Positions 55,348 through 64,000 of a DNA stretch of 64,000 nt are shown in pieces (within the stretch, counting starts at the first letter, position 1; each line of letters starts with the position of its first letter). The notes beneath the pieces were generated by a model. The model made no database searches and had not been told where the DNA came from. It saw nothing but the letters and a program-made list of their open reading frames with translations. The translations under genes were made by a program, and so were the position numbers. The stretch spans positions 25,621,285-25,685,284 of the forward strand of contig CM055104.1 of the NCBI GenBank assembly GCA_029204225.1, read 5' to 3'. The stretch comes from Diphasiastrum complanatum (Eukaryota > Streptophyta > Lycopodiopsida > Lycopodiales > Lycopodiaceae).

Positions 55348-56143
55348 TCAAAATTTAAACAACCACCTAATGATTCTTCTCGTACTGCAAGTCCTATTAA
55401 CCAAATACAATAAGGATTGATGATCTATATAGAAAGCAAAATTTGTTTCCATGATATAATGGTGGAATTTTGTTACGAGAAAGACCATTGCCAAGGCTTC
55501 TTGTTTAGTTTTGAAATAGTTGACTTTCGCATCAATCAATTGTCAAATGGAAAATCTGATAGAAGAATCCATCTTATATTCACTTGGTTGGGTCAGTACA
55601 ACTCCTATAACATACTTTGATCCATTTTTAGCAGCACATGAAATTTAATCATCCAATTTGCTGATCGTAAGATGCGTGTTGAAATCAGTGCATCCTTCAG
55701 CTTTTGGGAGGCTTACAAAGCTTTTTCTATCCAAAGTGAAATGATTGTAAGTTTATATATAAGACATGCCAATTCCGCAAAGAACAAATGAATGTCCTGT
55801 AATAGTTGGCATGTCCCATAAAGATGTATACCTCTCGGACCATCCTTGGTGGTGGAAGATCCATGATTATTTGCACTTTTGATAAATCGTCTGCTATACC
55901 ATATCGAGGTATAATATGGCCCGAAATTAGACCATGTGCAATCCAAATTCGACACTTTTCAGGGTTCCAAGGTATTTAAAATTTGTGACATTGAGAAAAT
56001 ACTTTTCTAAATGAGATAAATGCTCCTCATCAAGACCCTGAATACAAAGATCATTCAAGCATATCTTCAAGAATTTATTCAAATATTCTTTGAATGATGT
56101 TTGCATAACTCTTTAAAAAGTGTTTAGTGCATATATCAATTAG

Positions 56144-56229
<86 letters not shown>

Positions 56230-56660
56230 GACCTATTGTTGATGCACCAAAGCCACACAAATTGTTGGTATGATACTTCACTAGCAATAGGAGTTTTTGT
56301 CCACTTTTTTCTACTATATTTTAGCTGATATTTGATAACTATGGATGGTTTTCAAGCTCTGTTACTTTCAAGGAAGTTTACAATCGCTTCTCCTAGCATC
56401 ACACTATTGAGTTCAATGATAAGTTTACATTTCTATAGTCACAATCCACAATTTTATTGCACTTCCATCTGTTTTTAGCGTTTGATTTTTAGAAATGAAC
56501 CTTTACTGGTCATTTTATGTTAGTGAAACTAATCATTATTTTTTATGAAAAATGTTGCCTCTGTTGAATGCAATCGCTCTTCTGGATTAGAAAGTCAATC
56601 AATCTCTCTCTATAATTGATGACCTAGGCCTGTTGATCTTCATCACTAGATGCCACATGG
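55348..56660 (-). mobile_element. Ty3/gypsy RT-RNase H remnant
   Basis: Reading down the minus strand, degraded RT pieces start near 56660. After an AC microsatellite come a thumb segment (CRIWIAHGLISGHIIPRYGI), VREVYIFMGHANYYR, then SKYVIGVVLTQPSEYK and AKVNYFKTKQEALAMVFLVT of RNase H, and FYIDHQSLLYLVNRTCSTRR with the catalytic Asp region. Many stops and frameshifts. No LTR is found. It is a different family from the 4.6-15 kb element. Confidence 0.85.
56142..56223. repeat. (AC)n microsatellite
   Basis: GCGCGCGC followed by about 38 AC units with one AT interruption near 56174. It lies inside the gypsy RT remnant. Confidence 0.95.
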
Positions 56661-57117
56661 AACTTTTAGTATAACGGTTATATTACCTACAGGCTACCGC
56701 ACCTAGTAATGGCACTGGCATATTTAAAAGAGTTTTCTTTTAGTTATTAAAATTCAGAAATTTAGATTTGAAAGAATTTTTTTTGTAAGATTTGTTATGA
56801 AACCAACAAACGGTTGTGGATACATAAATGCAAAAGGGGAGAGGTCCTCATCTATGCTTTGCATGTGTGAATGAATGAATGAATGATGTGATGTTATTAC
56901 ATAAGTTGTATTTTTTGTGTATGATGTTTGTTACAAGCACTTGTGCACTTTGATAAGTGTTTCCATGTGAGCTCTTTATGCATCTAAAATTCACATCCTT
57001 ACACTTTGAGAGTCAGACTTCACACCAAAGCTCCTTTCATTGAAAAAAAACATGAGCTGAGCTCAATTTCCAAAAATTGCCACCTATGATGATGGTGGTA
57101 AGGTACTACATTGCCTT
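56661..57117. other. Spacer, no gene; short GAAT repeat
   Basis: A (GAAT)4 run is at about 56868-56885. This stretch is the 3' flank of the minus-strand orphan ORF. No clear terminator is recognised. Confidence 0.5.
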
Positions 57118-58251
57118 TCACCCTGAGAGCCATCCTCCATAACAATGTTCATATGGTGTGTTCGCAGCTGCTGCTGCTGCTGCAGAAGAAGAACAACACG
57201 GAGAACCAGTGAAGCTATCATTGTTCTTATACAGATTGCTGCCGACGCCATCCGGAAGCGAATTCAATATTGGCAGCTGCATGATACTGTTCAACGCATG
57301 ATGATGACCATGCCCCAAGATTTTTGTAGATTCTGAAGAACAAGTGCCAAAAGAAGTTTGAAGGCGCTGTTTTGCTTTAGCGAGGTTTGATACTGTGGTT
57401 GCCTCAGCATCCCTTATTTCATCACAAGCTCCAGTGATGAGATTAATGATGTATGTCTTACCAACAGTATGCTTACATCTCTTGCTCTCTGCGTCGCTGC
57501 TGCTCCAGCTGCCACTCTTACTGCGTTTCAAGTTCTTGCAGTTTTTTAAGTTGGATGTAACTGCATGCAGGTTAAATAAATTAGAAAAATCCCCTTTTGG
57601 GATTTTGGCGGAGAGTAATTCTGATCTCAAGGAAGCGTGTCCCTTATTGCCACCAATATCCACATTGCAGCTGCATTCTGTGCTAGACTTCTTATCATCT
57701 TTCTGCCCTGATGTAGCCGTACCGCGGAAAGCCAATTCGTCCAAGTAATTCGTCTTCTCTACATTGCACCTTGATATTTTGGATGCGGGATCTAAAACCA
57801 GGTGATGTGGAACCCTTTTCTTTTCCGGACCGAGAAGACTATCAGCTTTGTGGACAGGCCGGCCTCTGAGGCTACCATCCATATTGCAGCTACATTCATC
57901 AGGAGGATTTGTGTCATTTTTGCCATTGAAAATCAGTTGTGTATAAGAAAAACTGCTATTGCCTCTTGGTGACAATCCAGATGAGATTTGATTTTCATGC
58001 AATCGAGCTTGAAGATTGAAGTCCATCAGCTCTGCATGCGAACCTCTAGGGTTTTCCTGTTTTCCTGTTGCATGCTTTTGCTTCACATACACCTCCTGAT
58101 CGCAGTCAGGACAAGGGGCTTTGCCAGACATATTCTCAATCATGCTAAACTCTTGCTCTTTAACCTGTCCGACAATCATAGGATCTGAATTTTTCTTGAG
58201 TACTGTTGACACATCAATTTGCATGATGGGTGTGGATGTGGATGTACACAT
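57118..58251 (-). CDS. Intact 377-codon ORF, unknown function
   Basis: An ATG at 58251 opens 377 codons to TGA at 57118-57120 with no interruption, unusual in a region otherwise full of stops. The product is hydrophilic, Ser/Asn/Lys-rich, with no leader or membrane segment. Visible features: CPDC at residues 47-50; ECSCNMD at 119-125 and ECSCNVD at 192-198, an internal repeat about 73 residues apart; a basic patch NLKRSKSG near 240-247 and KRCKH at 257-261; a His run HGHHH near 314-318; and a Ser/Ala run 354-363 coded by a CTG/CAG-type triplet repeat. The paired Cys motifs could bind a metal, but no family is recognised. Upstream (58252-58500) is a C/T-rich leader-like sequence with a possible GTAAGT donor near 58340, so a 5'-UTR intron is possible. 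Confidence 0.6.
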   Translation of the reverse strand: MCTSTSTPIMQIDVSTVLKKNSDPMIVGQVKEQEFSMIENMSGKAPCPDCDQEVYVKQKHATGKQENPRGSHAELMDFNLQARLHENQISSGLSPRGNSSFSYTQLIFNGKNDTNPPDECSCNMDGSLRGRPVHKADSLLGPEKKRVPHHLVLDPASKISRCNVEKTNYLDELAFRGTATSGQKDDKKSSTECSCNVDIGGNKGHASLRSELLSAKIPKGDFSNLFNLHAVTSNLKNCKNLKRSKSGSWSSSDAESKRCKHTVGKTYIINLITGACDEIRDAEATTVSNLAKAKQRLQTSFGTCSSESTKILGHGHHHALNSIMQLPILNSLPDGVGSNLYKNNDSFTGSPCCSSSAAAAAAANTPYEHCYGGWLSG

Positions 58252-58559
58252 GATTGCAGTGCTTCTTCTTGATAAGAGTATATTGTCTATCTGTCTGTAC
58301 CGATATAGAGAGAAGCAGCAGGCGAAGTGAGCTGATTACTTACCCACCAACACCAACAGGCAGACTTGTATTCCTGCCACCTGAAATAAAGTTTCATCCG
58401 CTTGACTCCAGCAGCAGCAGGAGGAGAAAAAATGGATGGCTACTTAAAGAAATGTATCTGATGACGATGATGATATGGCTTGGTGAGGGAGGGTATGCTC
58501 TCCTCTTTGTCTTTGGCTTGATCCAAACGATATTCAGCTCCGCTCCGATTCCCGACGAT

Positions 58560-58882
58560 GATGATGCGAGGCGAGGCGAGGCGAGGCGAGAGGAGAGCAG
58601 AGGAGTTAGGCAACGCGAAGCAAAGCAGAGAAGATGTGAGAAAGAAAATGAGCAGGAGTATTTTATTTGAGCGTGGCGAGGCGAGGCGAGAGGAGAGCAG
58701 AGGAGTGAGGCAACGCGAAGCAAAGCAGAGCAGAAGTGAGAAATAAAATGAGCAGGAGTATTTTATTTGAGTTACATAACATAATCTTAAACCACGTGCG
58801 AATTGAAAAGCAGGAGCAATTTTGAGATTTAAGTTTTTTTTTTTTTTGTTGTCCTAAATATCCCATAGAGTTGTAGACCATG
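58560..58882. repeat. GGCGAG-rich repeat, local double copy
   Basis: A unit with GGCGAGGCGAGAGGAGAGCA, CAACGCGAAGCAAAGCAGAG and GAGCAGGAGTATTTTATTTG occurs at 58560-58671 and 58675-58773. The second copy continues to about 58882 (ACCACGTGCGAATTGAAAAG, poly-T, GTAGACCATG). It lies directly upstream of the 377-codon minus-strand ORF. Confidence 0.9.
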
Positions 58883-59640
58883 ACCAAGTTTTAGTAATAA
58901 AATAGCTTCCAACATCTACTTCATACATTTCTTGGCCTCAAACTAAAATTCAACTCATTATCAAATGGTGATGACAAATTCCTTTCCCTTTGTGAAAGTA
59001 CTGTACTTTTGAACCATAAATGGATCTACACAAGATCCACAAGAGTGATTGGATTCTTTCTTAACAATCTATTGCAAAAACTAGACACAAAAAATTGATC
59101 TAGAATGGCAATTTTACATTCAACATGTAAGAACAATAAAAAAGGATTGCTCATTGATGAAATCCCAGTCCACACGTGTGAACCACAGCCTGATGTACGA
59201 CCTGAAGACAGAGAATGAGGGCAATATCACTTTGGTAGCATTTAGAACATAAACACTCAATACAAACGTGTAGTAGCTCGGGATTTGCCAATGAGCTCCG
59301 AAAGTTTTCTAAGTCCTCACTATGGGAAGATGGAATACATACCAAAAGCTTCCTCCTTTGTAAAGTTAGGCCTTGAATTTCCAGCACGTAATAAGGAATT
59401 TAACTTGGATTTCTTGCTCTAATTTGCCACTCTAGCCTCATTCCTAGGGTCATACCAAGTAGGTGGCTAGTTGGTCAATTTTCATCATAAATCTAGGATG
59501 TAGGTCCTATAAAGTAGGAATCACTACCAAATTGACTTGACCAACACTTTGTACTTGATCTAACCTAAAATAGGGTAGGTTTTCCACGTGGCTCCATGGC
59601 CTCACATGTGTGGGACCCACTTATGTACATAATTTACATT
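58883..59640. other. Spacer, probably includes the LTR of the adjacent copia remnant
   Basis: The minus strand from about 59668 begins TGTTGGAAAATCTAGCCATG after a PPT-like GAGGAGGAGTG, the form of a copia 3' LTR start. The far end of the LTR cannot be set without a second copy. No gene is seen. Confidence 0.4.
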
Positions 59641-59643
59641 ATT

Positions 59644-60850
59644 CTACATGGCTAGATTTTCCAACATTAGCAATTTTTCACACTCCTCCTCAAATCTGTC
59701 CTTGGAAATTATGATACTTTTATTAATTACTCCAATTGAAGATCTTAGCTTAACCAATGAATCCTTAGGCAAGGATTTAGTGAAAAGACTAGCTAAGCAA
59801 TTCGATAAAGACACATGTTGGAGCTTGATCTCTTTGGCTTGCACTTTCTCCCTCACAAAATGATGAGCAATCTCGATGTGCTTGCTCCTTGCATGGAATG
59901 TAGGATTAGTAGCAAGTGATTGGGCTGATAGGTTGTCACAATAGATGATAGGCACCTCCTCAATGACATGAAGCTCCACCAATAGCCTCTTGAGCTATAC
60001 GACCTCCTCACATGTTGATGTCAGGGCCTTATACTCGGATTCTGTGGAAGATAAGGAAACTGTATCTTGCTTTTTGGAACGCCATGATACTCTTCCATCA
60101 AATAAGAAGGTGGAAAATGCACTTATTGACTTTCGATCCACTTTTTCACCTGCCAAATTCGAGTCACTATAGGCTCTTAAGCCAAGACTAGTCCCTCTAT
60201 ACAATATGCCAAAATTCTTAGTTCTAAGAATTCTCCTTGGCGATTTTTTTCAAGTATTACCAAAGGACTTTGGAGGAATTGGCTTAATTTTTGAACACTA
60301 TAACTAAGATCAGGTCTACTTATAGTCAAATATATCAAGGAGCCCCTATAAGCCTTCTATATAGAGTGATGTCCTCAAAGGATGCTTCATCGCCATCAAT
60401 AGATGCTTTTACATGTTGCTCCATTGGAGTCTCAATGCCTTTACAATTCTTCATTCCAAATCTGTCTAGGATGGATGTAGCATACTTAGATTGACAAATG
60501 AAGCTAAAATCCAATCCTCTTATGACTTCTATTCCTAAAATGAAGTTCAATAGGTCGAGATCTACTATTTTAAACTCTCTTATTCCATGTAGATGATTCC
60601 CACTCAAAATAATGTCATCAACATACAATACAAGGATAATGATCTTTCCATCATGAAATCCTATGTACAATGATGGATCATAAGAACTTAAAACAAAGTT
60701 GATGGAGATAAAAAAAGAGTTTAGCCTAGAGTATCATGCTCTAGGTGCTTGCTTGCATCCAAAACACACATTTTCTTCATGCTCCTCCTTGATGAAGCCC
60801 TCAAGTTGCCTCATGTAGATCTCTTCCTCCAAGTGGCCATTGAAGAAGGC
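59644..60850 (-). mobile_element. Copia RT/RNase H remnant, 5' truncated
   Basis: The minus strand begins abruptly near 60850 in RT (GFIKEEHEENVCFGC). It continues ILVLYVDDIILSGNHLHGI with intact YVDD, LLNFILGIEVIRGLDFSFIC and LYRRLIGAP. RNase H follows: LGLRAYSDSNLAGEKVDRKS, WRSKKQDTVSLSSTESEYKA, VPIIYCDNLSAQSLATN, ARSKHIEIAHHFVREKVQAK and LASLFTKSLPKDSLVKLRSS. gag, protease and integrase are missing. Few frame breaks occur, so it is one of the better preserved pol pieces in the window. Confidence 0.9.
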
Positions 60851-61920
60851 TGATAGGGGAAAATTCCCGACGGGGGATTGGTCTCGCCAGGAAGCCCTAT
60901 TGGGGAAGGGCCCACACTGCCCTTACGTGAGTCATTGGGGAATGCCACTTCCAATCCCGAGGGCCATCCCAACCACCCCGTGCTCCCCAGCCGATGAGGG
61001 TTTTCCAGGCCCCCAGAGGCACGGCTGCAAGGAGGTGTAATTGCAATGTCAGTCCTATCGGTCTTGATGCCTAGACTTCTCGTCCTCTAGATCGTCCACC
61101 CCTCAATGTAGAAGTCCGTAGAGGGGTCATCGCTACTGGTTTCATCTGTCTCTGTTTCTGGTGGATCTAGTTCTGGGGGTTTGTTAGTACTGCCAGCTAA
61201 TCCGGGTGACTGCACTGGCGATGCGAATGGCATGTAAGGCTGGGTGGGTCTCGTGTAGTCGGTGGAAACGGCGTAAGTCAGATGCCAGAACCCGTCAATA
61301 ATGAAATCATAGGTTTCGAAGTAACTATAACCCCCGCAATGTTGTATTCTAAATATAGTATCTCCCGCCCGTAGGTGAGGGTGGAGTGTCGGGGTATAGA
61401 AATAGTAGTGTGGCTCCTTCCCGGATTAATTAACAGACATCCCCTAATGTAGGGTGGAACTGATTTTCATCCATTACGTTCAAGGGTCCAACCCTTCATG
61501 AGGAAGGAAGCTGTTCAGCTCATCCCCCATCCTAGGTCTCTAGAGGCACCCACTATTGTCAAGATGGGGTCAGATCTATAACTCAGAGTACGAGTCTGAG
61601 TGATATTGCCTATGTTAGTGTCTTTGGTACTTCACAATGGTCGAGATTCACGGCTAGAGATCACACGAGTGTAACTACCTACAAATTCCATAGGGAATTC
61701 CGTAGGGGTACTGAATTAGCAATCATAGGTCGAATGAAATGAAGTCATCGTCTGTTGCTTAGTGATTTACTTGGAATGCGTCGCTAGAGTCTTCAACCGA
61801 TCAGGTTGAAATAAGCAAACAGTCGTCAGATGATTATGCTACGATATATCATGATTAGTTCCGTGCAGTGTGAGGGTGCCAATTATACGCGTCGTCTTGT
61901 TCGATAGGCGGTGGTATTTT
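60851..61920. other. Unrecognised segment, richer in G+C than its surroundings
   Basis: It starts at the break of the copia remnant. It holds CCCGACGGGGGATTGG, GGGGAAGGGCCCACACTGCC, AGGGGTCATCGCTAC and two TAGGGGT/AGGGAATTCC words. No long frame, repeat partner or domain is visible. It may be LTR or leader of an unidentified element. Confidence 0.4.
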
Positions 61921-62133
61921 TGCCAAGGCGAGGCGAGGCGAGAGGAGAGCAGAGGAGTGAGGCAACGCGAAGCAAAGCAGAGCAGATGTGAGAAATAAAA
62001 TGAGCAGGAGTATTTTATTTGAGTTACATTACATAATATTAAACCACGTGCGAATTGAAAAGCGCAAGCAATTTTGAGATTTAAGTTTTTTTTTTGTTGT
62101 TGTCGTAAATATCGGTAGAGTGGTAGACCATGT
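61921..62133. repeat. Distant copy of the 58.7 kb repeat (about 210 bp)
   Basis: From GGCGAGGCGAGGCGAGAGGA through GAGTATTTTATTTGAGTTAC, ACCACGTGCGAATTGAAAAG and GTAGACCATG it matches 58675-58882 in the same orientation with few differences. Homology stops on both sides. Confidence 0.9.
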
Positions 62134-64000
62134 GCAAACTCAATTCTGTGAAATGACTCTAGAGGGCATTGCCCAAATAGCGTTGTATATAACCGATCAC
62201 TAGTTGACCAAAAAAAAATTTCACCTTTCGTGTGGTTTATCAAGCAGACCCTTGATCTTGTCTTCACCTTGCTTTTGTTGCCTAATTGGCTAACTTGCGG
62301 AATTGACACATGAACCTTAGCAAACGAGTACCAACCATGGACATAAAATCATTCTATCAAAACAAACGACACGAATGACGAGAAATCAAGAGAAGAGAAC
62401 AATTGCATTTTTGTATTTTCGTTATAAGTGAGTTGATCAGTGTCTCGCTTGTTGGCGGCCTGTCACTCCTCTCTACGAATACGCTATGTTCTGCTCATTG
62501 GCAGACTTTCATTCATAGCCCAAACGTGATTATATCTTTTTCGCTATGTATCTCTCTACTCTCTGCCTCTCGCTTCTCTCTTCTCTCTCTCTCATCTACA
62601 TTGTTCATTCTATTTTTATCATTATATCTAGAGAAATTGTAAAGTCACTAAGTAACAGTTTACAAGATAGGTTTAAACCTAAACTGTCAGTTAGTTATCC
62701 CTAATGATGTGGCCCCTCGTGGCTGAGCGTGGTAGTGCAAGACTCCACGCTTGTCGAGTTGCCGGTTGTCAGCTCGAATTGTTTTCCTTCGGTTCATGTT
62801 TTCTTTTCAGGGTGTCTTCATCGTTTGGCTGTTGGGATGAATGTCGAAGATTTTGTCTTCGATTCGTCAAATGCTTCGTTGCAAGAACGAACACTTTTTT
62901 TTCGGCCTTCGTTTCGTCTTCGGGGAATGCCAGGGAATGGGTTGCATGAGTTCACCATATCCAACACCAAATTGACTCTTGAAATTTGCTGCTAAGAGGC
63001 AACTGACAAAGTGACATCACCAAGCAGGGAGAAATGCGTTTTGGGAATTTTTATTACCATTACAGAGAGCGGAGTGCGGGGTGACCTAGTGATGGACTAC
63101 ATCCACCATTTTAGTGCCGTAGGGCTAGATTTGGCACAATGTTGACTTGTGAACCCTACTACAGGGCTCTACAGTGATGCATTATCACATCAAAATCATT
63201 TTTGCAATCATTTTTGCTTACTCTTGACAGGGAAACAAGGTGTTTGGAAGTGGCAAATGCAGTATGGAGGTGAATGGGAGCAGAATGACGTGGAGAAATG
63301 TCATAAAGTTTGTATATCTCATGTAAAGTTTTTTTTCTCTAATACTCAAACTCACTTGGGAGTGGCATCAGAATCAGGCATCTCACCCTTTACCAAATCA
63401 CTATAATAACATTTGAGGTTGTTGTCTCTTAGAAGAAAGATATTTATCAAGGAGAAATACCCTTGGTGGTTACAAGCTCATGTGGGACTTGTCATCTAAC
63501 AAAGAAAATAGGTATTGACACAATTTACGCATGTAAAAACGTAGTTTAAGATAAGCGAATAAACAATTATGTCTACTCAAGCAAATAAATTTCAACATCC
63601 AAAGAAAAACAAGTCCCCAAGAGCAATTAATAATCAGGCTTAAGCAAGTCCTTCAGTATCTATCTTGCTTCCATCAATTCTCGGCAAGTCTGAAAGGCCC
63701 GAGTTGTGGACTCCTCATTTTGTGTGATCTTCAAACTTTCATCATGTCCTAGTCTTAATATATTAATAAAGGAAGATTCATCCCTTGCTAGAAGATGGTT
63801 TTCGTTACCCACAGATGAATCATTGTGACAATGCTAGGCTTGAATATTCTGTTCATGATACATGTATTGTGATAGTGCTCACTCAAAATTTGGATTATTT
63901 AACAGAAAAAATCAATGCACCTTATAGAATCTTAAGAAATTGTCATCAAGGTTGCAGTTCTTTTCTACAAGATTTGGTCATTATGCTTTGTCATAAAAAC
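62134..64000. other. No recognised gene
   Basis: Mixed-composition DNA with a C/T-rich stretch (about 62560-62600) and poly-T runs. Two overlapping frames of about 80 codons at 62704-62995 and one at 63149-63406 have no recognisable product. Confidence 0.5.

Noticed and set aside
56075-56287. Cys/Val-rich minus-strand frame
   Set aside because: It comes from the AC microsatellite within a gypsy remnant.
58254-58746. Plus-strand Arg/Glu-rich frames over the GGCGAG repeat
   Set aside because: They follow the simple-repeat composition and change frame between repeat copies; no domain.

Overview
The window is nuclear DNA of a land plant. The evidence is one spliced gene with plant-type GT-AG introns that encodes a malectin-like leucine-rich-repeat receptor kinase, LTR retrotransposons with plant-type primer-binding sites (TGGTATCAGAGC), long CT/AC microsatellites and AT-rich spacers. 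The species cannot be fixed from the sequence. The density of nested, decayed Ty1/copia and Ty3/gypsy elements suggests a large, repeat-rich genome.

Layout. 0-4.6 kb: tandem duplications, an unrecognised broken ORF, a truncated copia gag-protease-integrase remnant, and an intronless, frameshifted histone H3 relative whose histone fold looks like CENH3. 4.65-14.97 kb: a structurally complete but coding-dead Ty3/gypsy element on the minus strand, with two LTRs, a TTTAT target duplication, PPT and degenerate PBS. It carries gag with three zinc knuckles, protease, RT, RNase H, an integrase stub and an extra ORF where the integrase core should be. 15.4-16.0 kb: a copia gag-protease fragment. 19.25-36.26 kb: the receptor-kinase gene, reconstructed here as 15 exons that join in frame to 963 codons. 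Its fourth intron is 10.9 kb because a minus-strand copia element entered it, and a 5.0 kb non-autonomous LTR element (LARD-like, TSD CTTGC) then entered the RNase H region of that copia. 36.4-39.3 kb: a copia element with two 270-bp LTRs but only RT and RNase H inside. 39.8-47.2 kb: scattered copia and gypsy remnants in AT-rich DNA. 47.3-51.6 kb: a plus-strand copia element with a 5' LTR, PBS and gag-PR-IN-RT, truncated before RNase H. 52.9-53.2 kb: a possible CACTA fragment. 53.9-56.7 kb: CT and AC microsatellites, a cluster of palindromic CGGAATCCGACG-like motifs and a gypsy RT/RNase H remnant. 57.1-58.25 kb: an intact 377-codon minus-strand ORF of unknown function. 58.5-62.1 kb: a 210-bp repeat present twice, flanking a copia RT/RNase H remnant. 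The rest shows no recognisable gene.

Only two host genes look intact: the receptor kinase and the 377-codon orphan. Everything else recognisable is mobile-element DNA or pseudogene. Many in-frame stops in the elements fit C-to-T change (CAG to TAG, TGG to TGA/TAG, CGA to TGA), as expected of methylated, silenced elements. No multi-gene host pathway is visible. The most unusual items are the CENH3-like retrocopy, the intact kinase gene carrying a nested insertion, the LARD with its internal tandem array, the gypsy extra ORF and the orphan gene.
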